Below are positions 6,114 to 13,307 of a DNA stretch of 15,078 nucleotides, piece after piece; the first letter of the stretch is position 1; every line of letters starts with the position of its first letter. The DNA comes from Clostridia bacterium (GTDB lineage: Bacteria; Bacillota; Clostridia; Oscillospirales; Acutalibacteraceae): NCBI GenBank assembly GCA_900769535.1, contig CAAGHB010000101.1:1-15078 (forward strand), in the 5' to 3' direction. The position numbers and the translations under genes were made by a program. The notes under the pieces were generated by a model. It saw only the letters and a program-made list of their open reading frames with translations, ran no database searches and was not told where the DNA came from.

Positions 6114-7259
6114 TTACATTAGACTTCTGTAAAGGGCCTTGATTTCTTCAACGGATGTTTCTCTCGGGTTGCCGGGACGGCAAGCATCAGCGTATGCCGA
6201 TTCGGCAAGCTCGTCAATGTCTTCCTCTCTGACGATTCCTTTAAGAGTGGTCGGAATTCCAACGTCCTCAGCAAGCTGTTTTACAGCGTTTACAGCAGCT
6301 GCTCTGTATTCTTCCTGTGTCATCTTATCAACGTTTTCAACGCCCATTGCAATAGCTATATCGCGATATTTTGTGCCGGTGTATTCAGCGTTGTAAGCCA
6401 TAACGGTCGGCAGGAGAATAGCACATGCCTTTCCGTGAGGGGTATCATAATAAGCCGAAAGTGTATGAGCCATCGAGTGGTCAACACCGAGACCTACGTT
6501 CGAAAATCCCATACCGGCAACGTACTGACCAAGTGCCATGCCTTCTCTGCCGTCAGCATCGTTTTTAACTGCGCCGCGAAGACTTCTTGCAATAATTTCA
6601 ATGGCTTTGATATGGAACATATCAGAAAGCTCCCAAGCGCCCTTTGTGATATATCCTTCAATAGCATGGGTGAGGGCATCCATACCGGTAGCAGCAGTAA
6701 GTGCGGCAGGCATGGTATTCATCATGTCGGGGTCAACTACTGCAACAACGGGGATATCGTGAATATCAACGCAAACAAACTTGCGCTTTTTCTCAACGTC
6801 GGTTATAACGTAGTTGATTGTAACCTCAGCGGCGGTTCCTGCTGTGGTAGCAACTGCTATAATAGGAACGCAAGGATTTTTAGTCGGTGCAACGCCTTCA
6901 AGAGAACGAACATCTTCAAATTCGGGGTTGGTAATGATAATACCGATTGCCTTTGCGGTATCCATTGATGAGCCACCGCCAATAGCAATAATGCAGTCGG
7001 CTCCGCACTCCTTAAAGGTTTTAACGCCGTTCTGAACATTTTCAATAGTGGGATTCGGCTTTATATCGGTGAAAAGGGTATAGGGGATGTCGGCCTTTTC
7101 GAGAAGGTCAGTAACCTTTTTAGAAATGCCGAATTTAACAAGGTCGGGGTCGGTAGCAACAAATGCTTTTTTAAATCCTCTACTCTTAATTTCTTCCGGA
7201 ACAGCGTTTATTGCGCCTGCGCCGTGATAAGAGGTTTCGTTAAGTACAAACTTTTTCAT
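6114..7259 (-). CDS. fucO: Lactaldehyde reductase / 1,2-propanediol oxidoreductase (iron-containing alcohol dehydrogenase)
   Basis: A 381-aa group III alcohol dehydrogenase very similar in sequence to E. coli FucO as I remember it, with shared stretches such as T-T-A-G-T-A-A-E-V-T-I-N-Y-V-I-T-D, A-L-T-H-A-I-E-G-Y-I-T and M-A-L-G-Q-Y-V-A-G-M-G-F-S-N-V-G-L-G. The iron ligands of FucO map to D194, H198, H261 and H275, and H265 is also kept. The nucleotide-binding G94-G-G-S is present. It reduces L-lactaldehyde to L-1,2-propanediol with NADH during anaerobic fucose or rhamnose breakdown. The start at 7259 is preferred over an in-frame Met at 7340: it has AAGGTGG upstream, it matches the family N-terminus, and the longer start would lie upstream of the -10 element. 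No fucose or rhamnose genes or microcompartment genes are adjacent, so the aldehyde substrate is inferred from similarity only. Confidence 0.92.
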   Translation of the reverse strand: MKKFVLNETSYHGAGAINAVPEEIKSRGFKKAFVATDPDLVKFGISKKVTDLLEKADIPYTLFTDIKPNPTIENVQNGVKTFKECGADCIIAIGGGSSMDTAKAIGIIITNPEFEDVRSLEGVAPTKNPCVPIIAVATTAGTAAEVTINYVITDVEKKRKFVCVDIHDIPVVAVVDPDMMNTMPAALTAATGMDALTHAIEGYITKGAWELSDMFHIKAIEIIARSLRGAVKNDADGREGMALGQYVAGMGFSNVGLGVDHSMAHTLSAYYDTPHGKACAILLPTVMAYNAEYTGTKYRDIAIAMGVENVDKMTQEEYRAAAVNAVKQLAEDVGIPTTLKGIVREEDIDELAESAYADACRPGNPRETSVEEIKALYRSLM

Positions 7260-7311
7260 TTTGATTAACCACCTTTTAATAAAAAATATAAAACGGTTTT
7301 CCGCTGTTTTT

Positions 7312-7340
7312 ATTATATAACCGCGCAAAGAAACTTTCAA
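7312..7340 (-). promoter_or_regulatory. Consensus promoter of fucO
   Basis: On the minus strand, TTGAAA (7335-7340) and TATAAT (7312-7317) are separated by 17 bases. This leaves a leader of roughly 45 bases before the ATG at 7259. Confidence 0.82.
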
Positions 7341-7377
7341 GAGGTTTTGTTAAAAAAATATCAAACTTTGTTTTGGT

Positions 7378-7425
7378 ATAAAAAACTCCCCATAAAACCA
7401 TGGTTACAGGTTTTATGGGGGGGAG
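7378..7425 (-). terminator. Terminator of the rsmA operon
   Basis: A perfect 12-bp stem (7409-7420 with 7388-7399, 9-nt loop), extended by a few pairs after a GGG bulge, is followed on the minus strand by a T run (7378-7385). It starts four bases after the stop of the 304-aa gene. Confidence 0.88.
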
Positions 7426-7428
7426 CTG

Positions 7429-8343
7429 TTACGTGACTTTAAAGCTGTACTGAATATCACTTTCCATTGTTCCGTCGGCAATTTCCATTGAAATATCGAA
7501 ACTCTTAAAAATATTCGGGATTTCACCCGTAAGGTCGAATCGGTATTCGGCTGTGTTTTTCGGAAAATCCGAACCGGGCTGGGTGAGTGCAATTACGGTG
7601 CAATCGTCGGTTTCGTTTGTGCTCGGTTTATGAACCGAGTTGTTTACTGAGTCAACTACCGTATTGAAGATATGCTTTTTTACTGCTTCGCCGTACCCCT
7701 TTGTCGATTCGAGGGTGAGTTCGTATCCGATATTTTTCATCGTTCCGCAGCCAATCGACAGCGTAAAGTTATTTAATTGCAAACGGTATTCCGATTTGTC
7801 ATAGTCGGAGTAATTTATGCTGCCTTCACTGGTGTTATAAATAAGCGTAAAACGCTTAAATTCGTTCATTTTAATCGAAGCAACGGTGTCGTCAAACTCT
7901 TTTTCAAAGCCAAATACAGCAATATCGAGCGTTTTTCTGTTTTCATTAGTTGAGTAAAAGCTCTGAGCTATGGCTATGTGATTTTTACTTTCGTGGATAA
8001 GCGGCTGATTTTCATTATAAACCGAAGGGTCCATATCAAACAGCTTTGCTATTGTAGGAAATTCGTCTGAAAAACCGTTATCCATTTCGAAATGATTTTC
8101 AGGGTTGCTAATAGCCGTATAGACGTCATAAAATTCGTTATTTTCGGGAAGTGTCATTGAAAAATCGGCCTTTTCGGTCTCGGTAGTTTCAAAGAAATAT
8201 TTTTCGCCGTAATCATTAGGGGTTAAAATGAGATATATACCTAAAAGAAAAAAACCGATAATCACGCATATTGAAATATTAGACCAAATTCGTCGTTTTT
8301 TGTCACTCTTTGGTTCATAAGGATTATATTTGCTGTATCTCAT
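7429..8343 (-). CDS. Single-pass membrane-anchored protein of unknown function
   Basis: A 304-aa protein with a short basic cytoplasmic N-terminus (K/R-rich, 12-19), one membrane helix (about 20-41) and an extracellular domain of about 260 residues. The exterior is acidic near the membrane, then alternates beta-strand-like segments with Asn/Ser/Thr-rich turns. Only one Cys pair candidate (C199 region, G-C-G-T, and a later D-D-C-T) is seen. I do not recognise a domain. It is translated from GGAAGTG and starts four bases after the rsmA stop, so it is very probably cotranscribed with rsmA. Conservation of that linkage would be needed before linking it to ribosome biogenesis. Confidence 0.8.
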   Translation of the reverse strand: MRYSKYNPYEPKSDKKRRIWSNISICVIIGFFLLGIYLILTPNDYGEKYFFETTETEKADFSMTLPENNEFYDVYTAISNPENHFEMDNGFSDEFPTIAKLFDMDPSVYNENQPLIHESKNHIAIAQSFYSTNENRKTLDIAVFGFEKEFDDTVASIKMNEFKRFTLIYNTSEGSINYSDYDKSEYRLQLNNFTLSIGCGTMKNIGYELTLESTKGYGEAVKKHIFNTVVDSVNNSVHKPSTNETDDCTVIALTQPGSDFPKNTAEYRFDLTGEIPNIFKSFDISMEIADGTMESDIQYSFKVT

Positions 8344-8347
8344 TTTT

Positions 8348-9202
8348 TCACTTCCTGATTAAAATTTTTGCAATACTTACAAAGTGCTCCATAGAGAGTT
8401 GTTCTCCTCTTACATTTCGGTCAATTTCGCATTTGTCAAGCGCTTCATATACCGCTTCTTTATTCATTTTAAGCCCGTTTGAAAGGCAGTTGACGAGGGT
8501 TTTTCGCCTCATTGAAAACGCCGCTTTAATAACCTTGAAAAAGTCAGCAGGGTCAACGTCATATTCCTTTTCTTTTCCCGAAACGTCAAGTTTTATAACT
8601 GCGCTGTCAACATTCGGCGGAGGCATAAACGAGTCGCGCGGTACGTTGAAAAGAAGGTAGGGAGTACAGTAGAATCTTACCGCGGCGGTAACGGCGCCGC
8701 ATTCCCTTGTACCCATCTCTGCGCAAAGTCGGTCGGCGGCCTCCTTTTGCACCATTACGGTAATGCTTTCAATCGAAAGATTCGATTCAAGCAGCATCAT
8801 AATTATCGGAGATGTGATATAATAGGGGAGATTAGCGCAAACGGCTATTTTCATTCCTTTTAGTTTTTCGTCAATGAGCTTATTTAGATCAATTTTCATA
8901 ACGTCGCCGAATACAACCTCTACGTTGTCATAGTCGGCGAGAGTTTCCTTTAAAACGGGCTTCAGCTTTTGGTCAATTTCGATTGAAACGACCTTTTTTG
9001 CCCTTTTTGCAAGCTCAACCGTAAGCACACCTGCACCTGGGCCGATTTCTATAATTGCGTCGGCATCGGCACATGCCTCGTCGGCCATTTGAGGACAAAC
9101 TGTCGGGTCAATAAGAAAATTCTGACCAAGCGATTTTTTTAAATTAAAGCCGTTTCTTTCTAATATTTTTGATAGAGTTTTGTAATTTGAAAGGTCAGCC
9201 AT
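8348..9202 (-). CDS. rsmA: 16S rRNA (adenine1518-N6/adenine1519-N6)-dimethyltransferase
   Basis: A 284-aa RsmA/KsgA enzyme that dimethylates two adjacent adenines in the helix 45 loop of 16S rRNA late in 30S assembly, using S-adenosylmethionine. Diagnostic motifs are L25-G-Q-N-F-L, SAM motif I E52-I-G-P-G-A-G-V-L-T, the acidic E75/D77 that follows, catalytic motif IV N124-L-P-Y-Y-I-T-S-P, and downstream F-M-P-P-P-N-V-D-S-A-V and F-S-M-R-R-K-T-L-V-N. Length is normal for the family. The ATG is preceded by CGGAGA at good spacing. It is the first gene of a two-gene operon and divergent from the 246-aa protein gene. The common Firmicutes neighbours tatD and rnmV are not seen next to it. Confidence 0.97.
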   Translation of the reverse strand: MADLSNYKTLSKILERNGFNLKKSLGQNFLIDPTVCPQMADEACADADAIIEIGPGAGVLTVELAKRAKKVVSIEIDQKLKPVLKETLADYDNVEVVFGDVMKIDLNKLIDEKLKGMKIAVCANLPYYITSPIIMMLLESNLSIESITVMVQKEAADRLCAEMGTRECGAVTAAVRFYCTPYLLFNVPRDSFMPPPNVDSAVIKLDVSGKEKEYDVDPADFFKVIKAAFSMRRKTLVNCLSNGLKMNKEAVYEALDKCEIDRNVRGEQLSMEHFVSIAKILIRK

Positions 9203-9232
9203 ATTCAGTCTCCGTTTATTTTTTATACAATA

Positions 9233-9260
9233 ATTATATCATATTTTGCTTCAAACGCAA
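9233..9260 (-). promoter_or_regulatory. Probable promoter of the rsmA operon
   Basis: On the minus strand, TTGCGT (9255-9260) and TATAAT (9233-9238) are separated by 16 bases. The -35 is weak. Confidence 0.55.
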
Positions 9261-9290
9261 ATGATATATTTTAATATTTCGTAAATAATG

Positions 9291-9319
9291 GTGACAAATT
9301 AAAAAAAGTGTGATATAAT
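9291..9319 (+). promoter_or_regulatory. Promoter of the 246-aa protein gene
   Basis: GTGACA (9291-9296) and TATAAT (9314-9319) are separated by 17 bases, with the ATG 36 bases after the -10. It is divergent from the rsmA promoter. Confidence 0.72.
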
Positions 9320-9355
9320 GCTTAAAGTTTTTAAATCAGTACGGAGGTTTTGATT

Positions 9356-10096
9356 ATGAATGATAGCGCTCTTAAAATAATACTCGGCGAGCTTGAACCT
9401 GTTTTCTCGTCTCAAAAGCTCATTCGTCAGCAGGGTGACGACGTAGTATACACAAACAGTACCCATGCGGTAAAAATCTGGTATAATGAAGAAAGAAAGC
9501 TGTTTATGCTTGACGTAGCCGCTTTGAACGGCGATGAAAGCGTAGATTTTGTTAATAAATCGATGTATCTTTTTGACGAAGGACATAACGAAAAGGACGC
9601 AAAATCAGTCGGCAGCGACTTTGCTGATACGCTTAATACCGTATTCGGCGTTACACGTACAAGAAGGGCTTCGGTCGACCTTCCGTCAAAGGCGGCGCCG
9701 GGCTCTACTCCGGGCGAAGATGCATTTTGCAACCGCTTTTTGACACTTTATCCTCAGTACAAGGATAAGTATAAGCAGGACGTTGAAAGATACGGTGATT
9801 TCCTTTACGAAAGATTTTTCAGCGAAACTGCCGCTGTTAAGCTCAAAGAGCTGATGGCTTCGGGCGAAAAAAAGGCAATTATAAAAATGCTTCAAATGCT
9901 TGACGAATTCTATGTTGACGGTAATTTCGACGTTCAGAGCACAATAACGTATACAATCATCGGAGGCGCCTTCCGCGATAACACCGACCTGTTCGAAAAG
10001 GCCTGCGCGTATATGGAAGAAAATGCACCCCATCTTCTTATCCCATCGAAGAATATTATGCAGCACGTTATTTTAAAGGAAAAGAAAAGCAAGTGA
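9356..10096 (+). CDS. Conserved-looking cytosolic protein of unknown function (246 aa)
   Basis: The ATG at 9356 is preferred over an in-frame TTG at 9350 because GGAGG lies eight bases before the ATG but only two before the TTG. The protein has no signal peptide or membrane segment. Two parts are apparent: an N-terminal alpha/beta region (1-95, with V-V-Y-T-N-S-T-H-A-V-K-I-W-Y strands) and a C-terminal all-helical region (about 125-246, including F-L-Y-E-R-F-F, L-K-E-L-M-A-S-G-E-K-K-A and M-L-D-E-F-Y-V-D-G). They are joined by a flexible Pro/Gly linker (P-S-K-A-A-P-G-S-T-P-G-E). The C-terminal part reminds me of uncharacterised helical families of Clostridia (DUF7674-like, low certainty). It has its own promoter and terminator. 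No function is assigned. Confidence 0.82.
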   Translation: MNDSALKIILGELEPVFSSQKLIRQQGDDVVYTNSTHAVKIWYNEERKLFMLDVAALNGDESVDFVNKSMYLFDEGHNEKDAKSVGSDFADTLNTVFGVTRTRRASVDLPSKAAPGSTPGEDAFCNRFLTLYPQYKDKYKQDVERYGDFLYERFFSETAAVKLKELMASGEKKAIIKMLQMLDEFYVDGNFDVQSTITYTIIGGAFRDNTDLFEKACAYMEENAPHLLIPSKNIMQHVILKEKKSK

Positions 10097-10100
10097 TAAA

Positions 10101-10133
10101 AAAGCGACCGTAAAAATTTGCGGTCGCTTTTTT
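10101..10133 (+). terminator. Intrinsic terminator of the 246-aa protein gene
   Basis: A perfect 10-bp stem (10101-10110 with 10121-10130) with a 10-nt loop runs into T (10128-10133), four bases after the stop. It is flanked by A on its left side. Confidence 0.9.
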
Positions 10134-10209
10134 GCGGTTTATTGACAATTATATAATATAATGATAAACTAAAAGTTAATTTATTTTACTATGGAGGAAT
10201 AAAAGTTTT

Positions 10210-12444
10210 ATGTCAGAATGCAGTAAATGCGGAAACCTGCTTGACGAAAACGGCGTATGCAATAATTGCGCCGAAACGGATGGCAACGATATATACGAAA
10301 TGTGGGGAAAACCCGGAGCATCATCGAAAAAACCTGTGAAAAAGCAGGAAACCGAAGTTAAAGAGGAAAATGCACCGAGCAATGACCAACCCGCTGAAAA
10401 AACCGAAAGAAAAGCGCAGTCACAGATAGGCACAGCCGAGCAGCGCGCCGCCTATTTTAACGCAATGACAGGCGTAGAGGAAGAAGAGGTTGACGAGCAG
10501 TTTTATGTATCGGAGAATAGTCTTTTTGACGTACCGTTTAACGATACAAAGGAAAATCTCGGCTACAACTTTCCTAAATTTCGTCACGCGGCTTCCGAAA
10601 AAACTCGAAAGAATTTAAAAAAAGGCGCATTTATCCTTTCGGCTTTTGCGTTGTTAACTGCTGCCGTAATAGTGGTCAGCAATTATTTTAATTTTGGCTT
10701 TTTATCCTCAGGAGCCGAGGTTCCGATTATCGCAGTAAAGGACACTTCTTTGTATCTTACCACCAGCAAAGGCGGCATCGGAAGCGACATTTATTACAGC
10801 GATCGTATCGGTACAATAAAGAATACAATACTTGACGGAAAGGTAGAGCGTCTCAATTTCAGTTCGGATTACAGCCGAATGCTCGTAGTTGAGGATTACG
10901 AATCAAGCAATAAAACATATACCCTTAACGAAAGAGAAACATATTCAAGTAACTGGGTAACCGAGGAAAACAACGGTACCGTTGTCGACTCTGCAATATG
11001 CAGTGAATACAGGTTTATAAACAACGAAAAGGCGATAGTCTATCTTAAATTAAGCGGTAACGAAACCGAGCTTTACGTGTATTCTTTTAATGACAAAACG
11101 GCGAAAAAGATAGCAACCAACGTAACCGATTTTAGTATTCAGAGCGAAAATACCGTGCTGTATATTTCGGAAGGTAATTTGCATACGCTCAAATATAACG
11201 GACATACCGATTTTAAGACAGAGATGGTTACCGAATACGTATATCAGGTAAAAACAGCTTATGATTACGGGTGTACTGATTTGACCGATTATTTTTACGT
11301 AACCGTAAAGCTCGAGTATATCAGTCAGGACGTTTACTATAATTTAGGCGAGCTTCATTATGTAAAATCGGGCAAGGATACAAAAATCGGTGATAATGTG
11401 TCAGAAATTGTTATGCCCATCTTTGATGACGGCTCTGCATATTATCTGCGCTCAAAGTACATTTCACTCGGAGTAGGCGATTTTATAGAGGACGACTGTG
11501 AGGAAAGCGACGCTGCGTATGTGGCCAAGCATGCTGAAAAAACCGGTGACGATTTATATACAACGAGTACAAAGGACTGGGCAAAGGTACTGAGACACAA
11601 CAGGCGTAATATTAAATTCGGAAACCAAACCCTTTCGATATTCAACATGGGCGTATATAGTTCGATAGGTAGTGATATGTGGTATGTCAGCGGCGATAAG
11701 CACAGTGAAATAGAAAAAAACGTATCCGACATAGTTTTTGAGGATGCAAAAACAAAAACGCTTGTTTACAGCTACACACCGTTTGATATCAAAAAGATTT
11801 TGTTCAGCGAGATTGAGCAGAATTATATTCAGTCGGATAGCGCTATGATGGATTATTGCAGAAATATGCTTTTACCTAAATACAATATAAAGAAATTTGG
11901 CGTATCAAGCGAAAGTGAAAGTATGGAGCTTGATGCATCTTATGTCAGAAAATCGGCAACTACCACCGACGGAAAAAAGCTTTACTTTATGAGCACAGAA
12001 AAGGAAAAAAGCGAATCAGGAATACTTAAATCGGTCTCACTCGACAGCCTTTCCGCAGGTGAAACAGTAGTTGAGTCAATTACTGATTTTGATATCATGG
12101 GAACCAAGGCAGTGTCTATTGCGCTTAATGACGACCTGTTTTTAGATAATGAAAAAATCGGTCAAAACGTTCACAGCTATCAGGTGTCAAAAGACGGAAA
12201 AAATCTTGTATTTATCGATAATTACAGCGTTACCGAAAATACGGGACGGCTTGTAAAATTCAGCGGTGATGATACCGATACGTTGACCGAGGGTGTCCAC
12301 GACTTTGCAATATTTGACGAAAACGTACTTGCTTATATAGCCGCTTATAACAAGGCGGAAAGCAAGGGTACGCTCTATATAGCGCCGTCAATAAAATCAG
12401 GTAAGGCAACCGATATTCAGGTTCAGTCTATAATCAGATATTAA
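10210..12444 (+). CDS. Zinc-ribbon, single-TM protein with a large repeat-rich extracellular domain
   Basis: A 744-aa protein. Residues 4-20 form a short zinc ribbon (C4-x-x-C7 and C17-x-x-C20). Residues 35-130 are charged, low complexity and probably disordered (Lys/Glu/Pro-rich). One membrane helix spans about 139-160 after K/R residues, so the ribbon faces the cytoplasm and about 580 residues face outside. The exterior shows a recurring strand pattern N/I-V-x-D/E-F/I-x-I/V at about 304, 396, 504, 624, 653 and 696, each followed by a hydrophobic tyrosine-rich strand, suggesting a beta-propeller-like fold. I do not recognise a named family. GGAGG lies 12 bases before the ATG, a rather long spacing. 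A TTGACA (10142-10147) and overlapping TATAAT copies (10152-10162) lie upstream, but not in one well-spaced promoter. nfnA follows after 11 bases. Confidence 0.85.
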   Translation: MSECSKCGNLLDENGVCNNCAETDGNDIYEMWGKPGASSKKPVKKQETEVKEENAPSNDQPAEKTERKAQSQIGTAEQRAAYFNAMTGVEEEEVDEQFYVSENSLFDVPFNDTKENLGYNFPKFRHAASEKTRKNLKKGAFILSAFALLTAAVIVVSNYFNFGFLSSGAEVPIIAVKDTSLYLTTSKGGIGSDIYYSDRIGTIKNTILDGKVERLNFSSDYSRMLVVEDYESSNKTYTLNERETYSSNWVTEENNGTVVDSAICSEYRFINNEKAIVYLKLSGNETELYVYSFNDKTAKKIATNVTDFSIQSENTVLYISEGNLHTLKYNGHTDFKTEMVTEYVYQVKTAYDYGCTDLTDYFYVTVKLEYISQDVYYNLGELHYVKSGKDTKIGDNVSEIVMPIFDDGSAYYLRSKYISLGVGDFIEDDCEESDAAYVAKHAEKTGDDLYTTSTKDWAKVLRHNRRNIKFGNQTLSIFNMGVYSSIGSDMWYVSGDKHSEIEKNVSDIVFEDAKTKTLVYSYTPFDIKKILFSEIEQNYIQSDSAMMDYCRNMLLPKYNIKKFGVSSESESMELDASYVRKSATTTDGKKLYFMSTEKEKSESGILKSVSLDSLSAGETVVESITDFDIMGTKAVSIALNDDLFLDNEKIGQNVHSYQVSKDGKNLVFIDNYSVTENTGRLVKFSGDDTDTLTEGVHDFAIFDENVLAYIAAYNKAESKGTLYIAPSIKSGKATDIQVQSIIRY

Positions 12445-12455
12445 GGTGAAGAGGT

Positions 12456-13307
12456 TTGTATAGAATTATTGAGAAGGAAAAACTTAATGACCAAATGACC
12501 AAAATGGTCATTGAAGCGCCGTTTGTTGCAAGAAAGGCGCGTGCAGGTCAGTTTATAATGCTTCGGGTTAATGATACGGGCGAGAGAATACCCTTAACCG
12601 TGGCTGACTATGACAGAGAAAAGGGCTATGTAACAGTAATTTTTCAAAAGATAGGAAAGACTACAATGCTCCTTGATGGACTGGGTGAAGGGGATTCGGT
12701 GCTTGATTTTGTCGGCCCTCTTGGCAAAGCAACCGACTATACCGGGGTAAAACGTGCCGCTGTAATCGGTGGCGGAGCCGGTTGCGCAATCGCATATCCA
12801 CAGGCCAAGGCAATGAAGGAAATGGATATTTATGTTGATATGATTGCCGGATTCAGAAGCAGCGACCTCGTTATTTTAGAAAATGAAATGAAGGAAGAGA
12901 GCGATTGCCTGATAATAATGACCGATGACGGCTCAAAGGGAAACAAGGGCTTTGTCACAGATGCTCTTGAAAGCGAGATTTTGGCCGGTAAAAATTATGA
13001 TTTCGTTATCGCAATCGGGCCTTTGCCGATGATGAAGGCGGTATGCAAATTAACCGAAAAATACGGTATAAAAACAGTTATCAGCATGAATTCATATATG
13101 ATTGACGGAACGGGAATGTGCGGATGCTGCCGTGTAACCGTAGGCGGCGAAGTAAAATTTGCGTGCATTGACGGCCCCGATTTCGACGGTCATCTCGTTG
13201 ATTTTGACGAGGCAATAAACAGAAGCAGGATTTATAACGACCAGGAGAGAATGGTTCGTGACGAATACTGTAATTTGATGAAGGCAAAGGTGTCGGATAA
13301 TGGCTGA
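12456..13307 (+). CDS. nfnA: NADH-dependent reduced ferredoxin:NADP+ oxidoreductase, small subunit (NfnA / SudB-like)
   Basis: A 283-aa FAD/[2Fe-2S] protein of the ferredoxin-NADP reductase superfamily. The FAD-binding motif is R44-I-P-L-T-V-A-D, the NAD-binding glycine motif G105-G-G-A-G-C, and the C-terminal cluster region D217-G-T-G-M-C222-G-C224-C225 with C237 in F-A-C-I-D-G-P. Asp217 sits where Nfn proteins are reported to use an Asp cluster ligand, and C224 replaces the more usual Gly. The start is TTG, with AAGGTG seven bases upstream overlapping the stop of the preceding gene; M-Y-R/K-I is the normal N-terminus of the family, which supports this codon. It pairs with the overlapping nfnB to couple NADH and reduced ferredoxin to NADP+ reduction by flavin-based electron bifurcation. 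It is often annotated as a dihydroorotate dehydrogenase electron-transfer (PyrK) or sulfide dehydrogenase subunit. Confidence 0.88.
   Translation: MYRIIEKEKLNDQMTKMVIEAPFVARKARAGQFIMLRVNDTGERIPLTVADYDREKGYVTVIFQKIGKTTMLLDGLGEGDSVLDFVGPLGKATDYTGVKRAAVIGGGAGCAIAYPQAKAMKEMDIYVDMIAGFRSSDLVILENEMKEESDCLIIMTDDGSKGNKGFVTDALESEILAGKNYDFVIAIGPLPMMKAVCKLTEKYGIKTVISMNSYMIDGTGMCGCCRVTVGGEVKFACIDGPDFDGHLVDFDEAINRSRIYNDQERMVRDEYCNLMKAKVSDNG

Noticed and set aside
6139..6968. Several long antisense ORFs over fucO, and similar ones over nfnB, rubrerythrin and the patatin gene
   Set aside because: They are shadow frames of well-conserved genes with no ribosome binding sites or recognisable protein features.
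7260..7340. N-terminal extension of fucO by 27 codons to an upstream in-frame start
   Set aside because: The extension overlaps the -35/-10 promoter elements and lacks a ribosome binding site; the start at 7259 has AAGGTGG and matches the family N-terminus.
9350..9355. TTG start for the 246-aa protein
   Set aside because: It is only two bases from GGAGG; the ATG at 9356 is at the ideal distance.
10142..10170. TTGACA with several TATAAT copies before the 744-aa gene as a standard promoter
   Set aside because: The TATAAT copies are 4 and 9 bases from TTGACA, and only poor -10 matches occur at 15-17 bases, so I did not list it as a promoter.
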